From assembly GCA_015179045.1 (NCBI GenBank), contig WHUZ01000001.1:372001-436000 (forward strand): a stretch of DNA of 64,000 nt. The letters run 5' to 3'. Within the stretch, counting starts at the first letter, position 1, and each line of letters begins with the position of its first letter. Under the pieces are notes generated by a model that was not told the DNA's origin, searched no databases, and saw nothing but the letters and a program-made list of their open reading frames with translations. Of the stretch, positions 34,185-45,370 are shown piece after piece. This DNA is from Kalaharituber pfeilii. Its lineage: Eukaryota > Ascomycota > Pezizomycetes > Pezizales > Pezizaceae. The translations under genes were made by a program, and so were the position numbers.

Positions 34185-34780
34185 CCTGGGAAGACAGGAC
34201 AGCGAGGGGGGGGGCTGGATGTGGCCGTAATGTGGTTCAAAGGACACAAGGGCATAAGGAGCAATGAAGAAGCAGAAAAGGCAGCCAGGATCGGCACTTT
34301 CCTTTTGTACCAGGACGAGATAGTCGCAGAAGCCGGCATGCGCCAACACGCTAAAGCGCAGCGAGCGGAGGAAAACAGACTTGGGACTGAGTTACAGGTC
34401 CCTACAAAGGCTGGGCCATGGAGTGGGGACACTGGCCGGCTTGCTGGGCCGCAAAGGCCTGCGAGCATGGAGACACAGAATAGACAAAGCGGACGGGCCG
34501 GAGTGCAGCTGGTGCGAGGACGAGGAGGAGACGACAACACACATATGGAATAGGTGCCGGGGATGGAGAAGATGGTCAGGCGGACTAGACGCGCTACTCC
34601 GCCCGCCGGAGGGGGGCAGAGGAGAAGAGGTCCCGCTGGCGGAACTCATGAACGCTAAGGACGGAAACGGCTCTTTACTTTTAGTAGAAAATTTTACTTT
34701 TTCCTTTTTCCTTATTTATTCCCTATGTACCTAAAATCGCCATAACCCACAGGGCGGCATGCGAGTAATGATAACAACTT
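34185..34780 (+). mobile_element. LINE ORF2 C-terminus with tail B, private to copy 3
   Basis: It encodes the end of an RNase H domain (DVAVMWFKGHKGIRSNEEAE), a linker, and a CCHC-like finger CSWC...THIWNRC, with one frame change near 34390. Tail B (AATCGCCATAACCCACAGGG) and ATAATGATAAC-type end follow. It replaces a short host stretch that is present in copies 1 and 2. It shows directly that tail B belongs to an ORF2-bearing LINE. Confidence 0.85.
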
Positions 34781-34889
34781 ATTAAGCGAACCCTAGGTAT
34801 ATACCGTAACGACATTCACTGTTAAGCCCTCGGCCGACTTTAAGTCGGCTTACGATATTAGAGTTCCCACCCAACTTTCAACGGTACTC

Positions 34890-36575
34890 TCAGAGGGTGG
34901 GATCAAAGGCTAGATATGCCAACCACGTCGTATACATGACCGTGTCACCCCAACTATTTGCGCGCCACATGAACCCATACTGATTGGTCTCCGGGCCATT
35001 GACAAGTTCCGTCGCGAGCCTGAAGCTCTTTTGAGCCGCGTAATCGAGGCCGCGGAGACCGAGGAAGATTCTTGGGGTGCTTTTGAAAGCCACCTAACGG
35101 GAGTGAAAATATATTAGATTCCGTGTCGATTATAGAGAAGATTTCCTGATAAGGGCGATAGCAACTAACCTCTCCCACAAATGAATGGTACCATGCATTC
35201 TTGGGCTGCGGTGTCTCCCAAGTCCTCAATGCATCTGTGCAGACAACTCCACTGGTGACGCCTGGAGTCCCCTCTGGATACGCAACCCATGTCACACCCA
35301 CCTTCAGCACAATTGTGTCCATCCATGTTTCCAGCTTCAGAGTGAACCCATTAGCAGTTTCATCAATCACATGCATGTTTACTCTGCAATTGGGATTCTT
35401 ATTAAAATCCATCCCATTCAAAAAGAGGACTACTTTTGCATTTCTGGTAAATGGTTGGGAGAACTTGATTGGGATGGTTTTCGGACCACCTGCAAGGGTG
35501 AGAGTTTCAGTCATGTCGTAAGTGCCGGTGCGTAGGACCGGGTGGTCCGGGGGGATCTCTAGCCAGTTGCAGGCTGCGGAGCGGATGATGGTCTTACCGG
35601 AATCGAGAATGGCATTGTAGGTTGGATTGAGGCCTTTCTCGACCCATTTATAGGAAGTGGAAAGCTGGATGTTGTTGGTGTCGGGGGTGGCGTCAAGACC
35701 AATGAGGGCGAAGGCAAAGGAGGGGAGGGGGTGCTGCACTTGGTTAAGTTTGGTCCAGTGAACGGGGCTGGCGTTAGAGTTTTTTTGATCCCAGGTATGG
35801 ATGTTCACAGTTGACAATTTTGAGGCAGGCAATGCATGTGATGTGAGCCTAAATAGAGCAATCGCTGCGTCTGGATATTCTCGAACCAGAGAGGCGAACT
35901 CTGGGAGGTTGCAAATACTCGGAAGTATCCAAGCCAAATAATGTAACAGGTAATCTACCATGTCTTCATTCACATTCGGGAGAGTATCTACAGCATACCG
36001 TGCAGCTACCAGGACCATTGTCGGAGTAAAGTTGGTCTGGCCTACCTGTCGCTTCTTCAGCAGTGCCTTCAGTTTGCCAAAATTAAACACTTTGAGTTCC
36101 TGAACGTTGAAACGGTCTGCAAGTGCATAGAGCTTGGCATATATCAGGAGGGCACTACCTGGATCCTTAAGCTCATCGCTAGTAAAACGAATCGCAGGTG
36201 CACATGCGAGTAATGAAATGTTAGCTTCAAGTATCAAAAGCTTGTACTGGTATTGAGAGGTCCCATGATCCATGACAGGTGATTGGATCTCTGCAAAAAA
36301 TCAGGAGTACTTTACATTGTGTATTCCCTAAAATATACCCATTGCAGGAACCGCTGTAATGTAGTGTTATCAACCTCGCGAAGTAACATTTCTCCTGTCA
36401 AACCTTCCTTCATCTTGTTGTCTATGTGCTGCCGCCACTCTGCCGACAGCGAGGCCAATAGTTCCTTGTGGATGTAATATGCAGAGCCATCATCCAGAGT
36501 GATTTTGAAAAGCGGGCTCTGAAGCACGCTCAGGTTAAAGGGCGCGCCGGCATACGCAGCTGCGGTTGCATCCAT
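34890..36575 (-). CDS. BTB/POZ plus H-type lectin paralogue, copy 3
   Basis: ATG at 36575; last exon 34890-35093 (VAFKSTPRIFLGLRGLDY, GFMWRANSWGDTVM, LAYLAFDPT, stop); intron 35094-35169. All three lectin repeats are open. It shares with copy 2 the frame break after the BTB start (near 36290), so that change predates the copy 2/copy 3 split. Upstream of the ATG the frame that is open in copies 1 and 2 has a TAA (near 36620), which supports this ATG as the true start in all three. Either a pseudogene or rescued by a 50-nt intron, as argued for copy 2. Confidence 0.65.
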
Positions 36576-37110
36576 TTCCGCCTCCAATGTAGGTGATGCC
36601 TTCTTTCGGACCCTTCCTTAATTGAGAGAATAGTGAGATTGCTGGTATTTGTGATCCAAAGAACAATGTGCGCAGCTATTCTCATAACAGCGATGGTTCT
36701 GACATGCGGCAAAGGAAGTCAGGCCTCCCACCCTTGGCATTCGACGTGGCATGTTATATTAGTATAGCCGAAGGTGGTATGAGACTAAGCCGAAGGAACA
36801 TCAGGGCATGCATGAAGAGGTTGCAATGCAACCGTGAAGAGCTGCTGGTTTTTGTTCTCGTGCCCATGGTCCTCGGCCGCACCACCAATACCACAGGTTT
36901 TACACTAAAGAATAATTAAAAAAGATAATTGCGCTTTTCTCGGGAGCTATTCTAATTCAAGAGCGGTTCTTACTGGCATCAACTATTGCTCAGGGCATAT
37001 TTGTATCGCTCGCTTACCCAGTTTAAATGAGACGTTGTGCTGACAAATGTGTCAGAAACCGCTTAGCTAACACGGAAGACAGAATATATCTTTGTAGCTT
37101 GAAGAAAAGT

Positions 37111-37980
37111 TAACATCCAATGGTATCAATTTCACTCGTGCTGAAGCTGGAAGTGAGCAAAAAATTGACCTCAACCCTGATTACCACCTACCTATCAAGA
37201 GTATTCTGTAAGTGCAATTTTCACCATCATGCATATCCTGATCATAGACAACCTTGAGTTACATATCTAGTGATCTGCATATTGTGTTCCCGTATAAAAA
37301 TTAATTCCAAGATATATTACAGAAATCCACTGAATCAAACTCCTCAGCTGGTGTTTTTTTTTTTGTAGAAACAAGGTACCAGATACAAAAAATAGACCTT
37401 GAAAAAGCATTCTCCAGAAAGCGAGAGATCTGTTTTTTTGGGATATCAGGTGCGGAAGCTGTGCAATTTTGGTGTAAAATATAGCTCGGATTGTAGTACG
37501 TGTGGCTGGAGATAAAGGTTTGTATGTGGGAGAGCCAAACGCAGATCTTACCGGTACATCAGCATTTTTACCTATTACAATCACTAGGAGATACTAGTAA
37601 TCTGGGTGTGTACGGCCGCTAATGCTGTTCAACTGGCCTGGAATAATGCCAACGTCAAAGGATATTCAGTATATACACTTCAAAAGGGAAAAAACGTTCT
37701 AGTAAGTGTGTAGGGTTCATAGAGATGTATTTTATGATTTTTCAACGAAGGAAATAAATAACTAACAAATTAAGAACTGGGACGGAATCTAAATAGTTAA
37801 CGGAACGAAATGCTGCAGCAAGAAGCGGGCCTGCTGGAATGGCAAGAAATACGGATTGTACTGCAGTAGTAGCCTTTAGGCCAGCATGCTTGTGCAATCC
37901 CTCTGGCGCGGGAAGATCAAGTATGGATCATATACGCTGTAGTTAAAAAAAAAAATAGTAGTGGAAGTCATTGCCACGTC
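37111..37980. other. Stretch without a recognisable gene
   Basis: AT-rich, no supported frame, no repeat recognised. Confidence 0.4.
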
Positions 37981-37981
37981 T

Positions 37982-39103
37982 TTACCACCTTCCCGTACTC
38001 CCCCGTAACCTAAGGTCCCTCACCGTAACAGTCGCAGTAACCGTCACCGTTTCAGGGCTGCACTCCACCGAGGCCGGCGTTGGTGCAGGAGTAAGGTCCG
38101 CGGGAGCCTCTATCGTACTCGTCTCCACTGGCTCCTCCACTGGCTCTTCTACTGGCTGCTAGACTTGCGTACTGCCATCATCCACATAGCCATCCATAAA
38201 CATATCATTCTGCGCCCCGTCATCAAAGCCGTATTTCAATGAATACGTGGGTGCCCAGTGGCCTGGTTCAAACATGTTCATCCCTTCCTTGTTCTTCCAG
38301 AACATTGGCGCCTTTGCACCCTTGACGCACTTACCCTTCTGGGCCTTCACCTCATCGTTGTGGCCGTCGCCGTCGCAGCGGCGTGGGGCCATGGGCTTTC
38401 CGAGAGCCTTGGCGTTGGGAGAGGTGTTGGTCACGGTACACATGAATGGAGTCATGTACATCTCGTCACCGCCACCGCTGGACTCATGGATCCAGAACCA
38501 GGAACAAACGCAACGGTTGTTTGGGCAGGGCGGAAGAGAGGGCACGGGGAAGGCTTGGAGTTGCCGCGCGGGGGAGTCGTGAACAACGGAAAAGATGACA
38601 AAGTCAGCGGGGGTAACGGTCTGCGGGTCGGATTTGTAGGCAATGGCAAGGGCAGAGCCGGCAACATCTGTGCGGAGATTGGCGTGCATGTCTGCGAGCG
38701 TTGTGTTAGTATATCCTATCGAGCTTTAAAAGGGACTGGCATACGCACTTCCCCATCCGTTCCCAGTGTTTGTCCACGGGTCTGGCGCCTCTCTTGGGTT
38801 CGGCAAAAGTCCCATTCCCATGCTCGTCTGTGCCTTATTGCTCGAGATCTCTAGATCTACAGAGCCCCCAGCAGGCAACTCAACGACGGCATCCGGAGCA
38901 GGGGGCTTATCGAGGTTGTCATGGAACCACTAGCCTTTGAAGTCGAGATCGACGAGTGGCTTGCTGGCATTGTCCGAATTTGGGTTTGTGGGGTCGGAGC
39001 CGAACATGGCTGGGTGCCAGATGGAGAGGTGGGCGCTTGCCGGAGCGAGGAGAGTGCTGATGAGGAGGAGAGCGGTGCTGGGAGTGAGCTTAATTGGCGA
39101 CAT
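37982..39103 (-). pseudogene. AA14-like lytic polysaccharide monooxygenase with two in-frame amber codons
   Basis: ATG at 39103, exon 1 38749-39103, intron 38692-38748 (57 nt), exon 2 from 38691. A signal peptide (KLTPSTALLLISTLLAPASA) is followed by His25, which after cleavage would be the N-terminal His of the copper His-brace. The rest matches AA14-type proteins in block order: ELPAGGSVDLEISSNKAQTS, GSALAIAYKSD, LPPCPNNRCVCSWFWIH, EMYMTPFMCTVTN and GAQNDMFMDG. Codon 58 is TAG (38930-38932) where the family has Trp before WFH. A second TAG (38159-38161) precedes an open Pro/Glu/Val-rich tail QPVEEPVEEPVETSTIE that ends at 37982. No indels are seen; the frame is otherwise perfect. AA14 enzymes act on xylan. 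The family call is from memory of conserved blocks. Confidence 0.75.
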
Positions 39104-39199
39104 GATGGTATGTAGTGGTGAAGGTGTTGAGCGAGTAGTATATTACGATCAAAGGAATGAGGCCGATATTACTGAGATACAGGTGCTAGCTTGTGAAGC

Positions 39200-41834
39200 C
39201 GAGTCCAAAGCTCAAGCGCACGAGCGCCTATCCAAATACAAAGGAAACGGAAATATCAAACAATCTAGTGCTTCGAAATGAGAACCTCCTGAAGGACCGC
39301 TATATATTGTGCGAGCTGCAAAGAAAGAACTAGTCTGGTGAAGAAGAATCACTGAAATAAGGAGGTAACCTTTGCCTTTTATGTACCACTGATGTCCCAT
39401 ACAGAGTCTCGACTCGTACATGGGCCCATCCAGATCCAGATCGGAGACATCTTTGTTTCGGTTGAGACGATGGAGTCAGCGGAGGGTGCAGAATTGCAAG
39501 TCTTCAAAGTAGGCTGGTAGCATAGCGTCAGCTTTGAATTCCGATGTAACAGCACTGATCTTGGGAGCTGCGACATTAGCAAGTCTATCTAAACGTAAGC
39601 ATGTTGGCGCCGGAAGGTTGTGAGCCGAAGTCTTTACGGATTCAGAGCTAGAAGCCTAAATGTAGTCTTGTCCCAAATGGCAGTTGAGCATCTAGAGGCT
39701 TGGCGTGAGATTAAGTTTGCTGGAGGATGACTAATCTATACTCCACAGCAATATTTGACCTGCACACCCAGCCCAACTAAACCTCCACCTCTACCTTTGT
39801 TGCCTGTCGCAAGCGAAATTGGGAGAGGATCCTTAGCAACTGCACATTTTTGACCGTACAACTATTTTCTAGGACCTCAGATGTCTGATTCCTCACCCAA
39901 TTCGTTATTCCTGGTCGAGGTAGTGACCAGGAGTACGCACCAGGGGGTGTCATGAAACGCAAGCATACCATGTACTTACTTGGAACGGCTCTGAGCGGAT
40001 AGACTGCAGGTCATACACAAAAAATACCGGAACAACAATAGGATGGGGTGAACTTTGAAGAATAGATATGTAATTGGAAACCCAAGATTATTGGACCATG
40101 CGGCAGTGGGTTCAATCGAAACCCCGATACTACAAACTCGCAATCCAACCCTGCTTGTCCAGGTGGACTAGAGACTCTTAGGACTTTTACTACAAGGAAA
40201 ATGTTTCCGTGAGGAGAAACGAATCGAGCGTGATAAATCAGAGGTAAGCATGATCTGTGTCGGGTGTTACTTTTTTGCGATATAGTGCCAAAAAAAAACT
40301 CGGATCAGGTACAGGAAATCAATTTCATGGCTTGCAGGATGATACGGTTGAACCGGGGCTGGATAATAGCGGTACGGCACTAACTCAAATTTTTGGAAGC
40401 CCGAGGGAGGCATTCTCGCTTCGAAATCCAAGATATCGGAAAAGTTATGACATTCTATTTTAGATGTTATGAACCCACAATATGGTGGTATTTATGTTGG
40501 ATTTTCCAGGGTAGAATGCAAGATCTACGTCAGTAGTATTTACTTTGAGTACATACCATCACTCCTCAGTGAGTACTCCCCTTGCTTGTGAAAATGGTAT
40601 TGAGTTGTGCTGACCATCGATACTCACCCTTGAAATTTTTGAAGAGCAGTGTTCGCCTCTGGTTGTAATATTGGACTGCAAATGCGGCAATCTTTCGGCT
40701 CCTGATTTTTTGTTCTCATCCCTCCTAGTAGTTATTCCACTAGTGTATCGAATTTCGCAACAATTGGAGATGTGATATTATCGTGATGTCCTGAAGAAAA
40801 TGAAATACGGTTAATAGGATGTGGAATAAGCGTATCACTAAGGTACCATCACGGAATTCGAGAGTCATAGGTATTGTGGGTGCATTTGATGCAATTACAG
40901 CTGTTCTTGATCAATTTCATTCATATGTCGGGGCATTACTTGCGATGAATCGTACATGATGCCGATCCGGGTTTCGGAACTATGACCTTGGACGGCGATG
41001 GCACCTGAAGGTTTTCTATGGGTTCGGAGTACTACGGGTGCGAGTTCCAGGGCGCTTAGGTTCAGTAAAATTTGAGGATGGTTGAAAATTAGGTGAGTTC
41101 CGGAGAGTTTTTTATCATAAAGAAGCTGATTGACTTGGAGTTAGGCTAGGCCAGGATCGATTGGGTCTATTTTTGGCAGGGTGAGTGAGGTAAGCCACTT
41201 TTCCCTGCACACCATCCTAGCTCCAATTCAGGCAAGGGACAAATTGGAAGTGAATTTGAAGTGTAGGAAGGGGCCTACACGAGGGAATTACTCTGAAGAA
41301 AATTATCATAGCTGGGAAATATCAGAAGCGCAAGGCGAGCCCCTGGGCTACTTACCACTGTATTTTATTTTGTCTGCCGATTCGGTCGGTGATGCAGATT
41401 GAGTAACAACAGCTAAGTACTGTACAAGGATAGAGCTTTAATACAGGCATAAGCCATGAGGTACTACCTTAAATCGATGGCTGTGGAAATTACACGAACT
41501 CGATTTGATGGTATTGACGGAAAGTAGGGCAATAGTTTAATAACGGGTGCGAGATGGAGAATTTTAGTTTTGGATTGCGCCCATGCATTTGTATATGCAG
41601 AGCCGTGGTACCTGCATTGTGTGGCTAAGGATCCCATTTCACGGGTTCTGAGATATGCGAGTACGTATACTAAAGTACAAGTACTATACAGCAGGTTTCT
41701 ACGACAACATTAGTCTTGAATGCGATATCCCAAATCAGAATTGTTGCGTTCAGAGCACAAGAGCACATTTGCTGCGAGCACAACACTGCTATCTGCGCAA
41801 CGGAAGCATGGTTGTTTGTTGTTTCTACCTACCC
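39200..41834. other. AT-rich stretch without a recognisable gene
   Basis: Only short frames, none with motifs or splice structure. No tail A or tail B copy is seen. It is the longest repeat-poor non-genic stretch in the window. Confidence 0.4.
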
Positions 41835-41841
41835 TAGTTCG

Positions 41842-41846
<5 letters not shown>

Positions 41847-41879
<33 letters not shown>

Positions 41880-42740
41880 TCATTAATCGCTGGCCGCCCT
41901 AAGGGCTATGGCGATGAGTTATGGGTTTATAAACATAACGAAAATAAGAAAAAATAAGCAGAACCGAAAAAATAGAAATGAGATGGAAAACCCCCTCATT
42001 CCCCAAGCAAATCCATCAACTTCCTCAGTGGGTCCTCCCCCCCCTCCCCTTTGACCCGTGGAGGTCTCCTCACGTGCTCCTCACCTCCCGGCCACATCCG
42101 TCGCCATACCCTACACCGTCCTAACAGGTGAGCCCTCGTCTCCTCCTCTTCCCCGCACCCCCTACACTCCGGACCGTCCCCTTCCCCTATCTGCCACCTC
42201 CACGCCCGCAAACCCTTGCCCCCCAACAGCCCCGCCAGCCGTCCTGTCAGGTGTCCCAGCCTTTCTCCAGGTCTATATGTCAACTCCAGCCGGTTCCTCT
42301 CTCCCGCCCTCTCCCTTCTCCCTCTCTGTCTCATGCCGGCTTCGGTCACCAGCTCCGGTGCACGCTGCAACGCCGTTCCCACCCTCGCCGCCTCGTCTGC
42401 CGCCTCATTGCCGGCAATGCCCCTATGGGCTTTAACCCATAACACCGCCATGTCCCAGTCTCCTCGTTCCATCCTCCTCTCCCACGCCTCTCTCAACCGG
42501 TTCGTGGCCCCGTCGTGGGTAGGAACCCCCCAGCTGCGTCGGTCATCCTTCTGATTGCGTATCTTGAGTAAGTTACTATCAGCAGTTCCCCCTCCACCCT
42601 ATCCATCGCCTCTCCGATCGCTATTAGCTCCGCGTCATTCACTGTGGCATTCTCCCCAAGTATACCGACTCCGACCTGCCCCCTCGAACAGCCCCGCCCC
42701 CGCTATGCCCTCTATCATGCTTCCGTCGGTATACACAGGT
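41847..42740 (-). mobile_element. 5'-truncated LINE with RNase H, CCHC finger and tail B
   Basis: A 12-bp perfect target-site duplication TAGTTCGAGATT (41835-41846 and 42741-42752). From the right on the minus strand: RNase H start VYTDGSMIEGIAGAGLFEG; after a frame change DAELIAIGEAMDRVEGELL; then AVLWVKAHRGIAGNEAADEA. A CCHC-like finger CRGCGEEEETRAHLLGRC follows, then the C-terminus LRKLMDLLGE and stop at 41996. The 3' untranslated region, tail B and a ~30-nt poly(T) complete it. This is the best-preserved ORF2 C-terminus in the window. Confidence 0.92.
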
Positions 42741-43156
42741 TAGTTCGAGATTGAACACACTCTAGCAACAACTCTAACTTTTCAAATAAGCCTGCACATG
42801 CCACAGTACCTCTTGATATAGCGCTCTCCTTATCGAAACGCTACACTGAGGGGCCAAATTACGCTCCCGATTACCTTTAACAATGGCACCTAAATATTTC
42901 ACAACATTCCAATGCACTCTTATACAATCGTACAACTAAAGTCTTGGTCAGTTATATTTGAGGACATGCAACATAGACATAATACTGAGCTCGTATCTCC
43001 ACTATCTACAACAACCTCAATCATTACAATATCACCGCACTGGACTGGTATCTGTCTGGTCAAGATGGGACTCGAGATGCAGTTTCTGTTACTTGCTACA
43101 AGTTACAGAACCATTTATCTACTAGGGCACTCTAGACCTCACTCATATCTCGAGGG

Positions 43157-43214
43157 GCCCTGCCATGGCGAACAGCTGCAAGCGGGGTCACGTGAAATAA
43201 AAAAAAAAAAAATT
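43157..43214 (+). mobile_element. Miniature tail A insertion (58 bp)
   Basis: Tail A from GGCCCTGCCATGGCG to GTCACGTGAAAT plus A-run, between two copies of TATCTCGAGGG (43146-43156 and 43215-43225). Confidence 0.85.
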
Positions 43215-43598
43215 TATCTCGAGGGAATGCAAAAGGAGCAAGAAGCACACCAAAATCCAAACACGATGAGCAACTGCATACGGCTAAGGAACAAAAGAAA
43301 AACGAAACAAAAAGCAAAAACAACAACAAAAAAAACATGATGACCAACTCATTTTTCAAAATCCAATACCAATAACCGTATATCCACAAAGACCCCAAAC
43401 CAATGAATAACTAGGAAGCAAAACTCTTTCGACCTATCCAAAAGCCCTTTTCCCAACACCGTTGCATCGTTGATTTTCCAATTTGGGACCAGGTTATGTC
43501 CGTTCTAATACCCTACTTTCAATTCAGCAAATCACGAGTTCACAAGGAGGAACCTCCGTGCTCTACTCCCTTTTAAAATAATAGGCAACTTATCTTGC

Positions 43599-45107
43599 CT
43601 ATTCCCGTACGACATTCATCGAAATCTTTCTAGGGAGCTTGCATCCCTGAGTATACCTTGCAGACCTGGTCCTGGCACTCATGCCTGCAAAGTTCACATT
43701 TTCATTTCCCTTCACCGGACGAGGAATCATGGAACGCCTGCTGGCGGTCCCTGGCTGACGGGAGGCAGCTTCGGCCTCAACTGCTGCCTTCTTGGAACTA
43801 GCAGCATAGTTTCCAGGCTCAACTCGTGTCACTGGTTTCGGGATCATAGAGACAAAGCCAGGCTTGGCGGTCTCTTGGTGGCAGAACGAGGTAACCCCGG
43901 AATGGATAACCGCAGTGCTTGTGGATGCTACTCGGGATTGACAAGGTCTTGGGATTTTGGAGATGAAGCCAGAGAAGGCTGGAGTGGCTTTCTCGATGGC
44001 TTCAGTACTATATTCAGTGTAGTTGCAGAAGCCAGTGGAGCTCTCTGTCTCAGCTGCAGAGCTTGTGATGGATTCCTCATAGGAGGAGACTTCAGAGAGA
44101 GTAATAGAAGCTGTATTTTGGAAGAAGGTGACAATAGTAGTTGCATTGTCCTCCATCTTGTTGTCCAAGACGTGGGTAGCAGTAGAAACATCGTTGTCAA
44201 CAGTGTCGTTTACAGTGTCATTAATTTCGCTGTTTTGGACATCGACTGGTTCATAGGTCACTGGTTTCCAGGTCTGTGCACCGAGTATGCACTCGGCTTC
44301 CTCGTTCTTCGTCAGAAGCTCAGTGCTATCGGTATCATACTCATATTTACGCTCATAGTACTCGATGTGCAAGTTGCCAATCCCGTCCTCACGAGTCACA
44401 GTAGGGGTAATGGCTAAGGTCTTCAAGCCAAACATAACACGGAAATCAAAGGGTTTCAAGAAGCCGGCTGCTGCAGCAGTGCCAGCAGTTGTCGCAAACC
44501 TAGCGGAACGAAGCCCGACGTGAGCAGTAGTAACTGCAACAGATCCGTTCACGAGGGCAAGAATACGAGAAAGGCGAGAGGATGCAACTTGGGAATCCTC
44601 CGGGGGAATAGATGTAGAAGGAGTGCCGGTATTTTTTTTTTTTTTTTTTTTTTTTATCATTACTCGCGTGCCGCCCTATGGGCTATGGCGAGGTTTAGGT
44701 ACATAAGATGTGAAAGAAATGTAAAGGAGGTTTAGATACATAAAGAAATGTAAACAGGAAAATCAGTGTCACGCGCGCCTATGACCGTCCAACCCATTCA
44801 AGTAGTTCTGCCAGTATATCCCTGTCTCCGTCTTTGGGGGGTTTCCGTATATCCTCCTCCCCCCGGGAGTGCCGGTAACTTGGGTAGGTTGGGTAGGTTC
44901 AAGGCGAGTGAGTCTGTGATCCTTAGAGCTACGGATGGGGGTGGCTCGAGCTACGAAGGGAACGAAGTCTTTTATCACTTCCTTTGCTCTCTTTGCCTCT
45001 GTCGGCATGTAATAACAGGGAATACTTGAAGTGAGAACAGGGAGAGGAGGATGAGACGTGGCAGTCTCGAGTGGAAGGGAAACAGTGGTGAACTTTGGAG
45101 CAGCCAT
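43599..45107 (-). pseudogene. Ser/Thr-rich protein with three SxIP motifs, disrupted by a LINE
   Basis: ATG at 45107, stop at 43599-43601. Removing the LINE and one target copy (246 bp in all) leaves one open frame of 420 codons with no intron. The N-terminal part (MAAPKFTTVSLPLETATS, RAKEVIKDFVPFV) and C-terminal part share the frame exactly across the 12-bp target site. The C-terminal third repeats FISKIPRP, FVSMIPKPV and RRSMIPRPV (ancestral residues about 301, 338 and 377) in a Ser- and Arg/Lys-rich context. SxIP motifs in basic regions bind EB1-type microtubule plus-end proteins, so a +TIP-like role is possible but inferred. No folded domain is recognised. As it stands the N-terminal half reads into the LINE and stops at 44769. 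Confidence 0.7.
44632..44865 (-). mobile_element. 5'-truncated LINE (tail B) in a host exon
   Basis: A perfect 12-bp target-site duplication GGAGTGCCGGTA (44620-44631 and 44866-44877) flanks 234 bp. It contains the end of ORF2 (ILAELLEWVGRS-like in one minus frame), the 3' untranslated region, tail B and poly(T). Confidence 0.93.
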
Positions 45108-45370
45108 CTCGACGTTGCACAAGAAATATGATGTTTCTTGGGATAAAACCTGTATCAAGGTATTCTACGGAGCAGCAGGAGTCTTTTGAGCACTTTTGGG
45201 CAAGACTTGAGTATGTTTATATGGGTGTTGAGCGTTTTGTGGTCTTTGACGGTAGACTTGGGAATCAGTGGTTACGAAGAATCGAGCGATCGGGAATGCT
45301 GTCCAAGTGGAGGGGTACGGGTTTAATAAATAGTCGAAAGCGCGAGGTTCAAAGGAAGCTATGCCTGGAC

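Larger units (their letters stand above)
31485..37110. repeat. Segmental duplication unit, copy 3
   Basis: Direct copy of unit 2 from the LINE RT remnant through the BTB-lectin gene to about 37110. Private insertions in this copy are at 33340-33629, 33685-33986 and 34185-34780. Confidence 0.85.

Noticed and set aside
39200..41834. Possible small genes in the AT-rich stretch
   Set aside because: Frames are below about 75 codons and show no splice or motif support.
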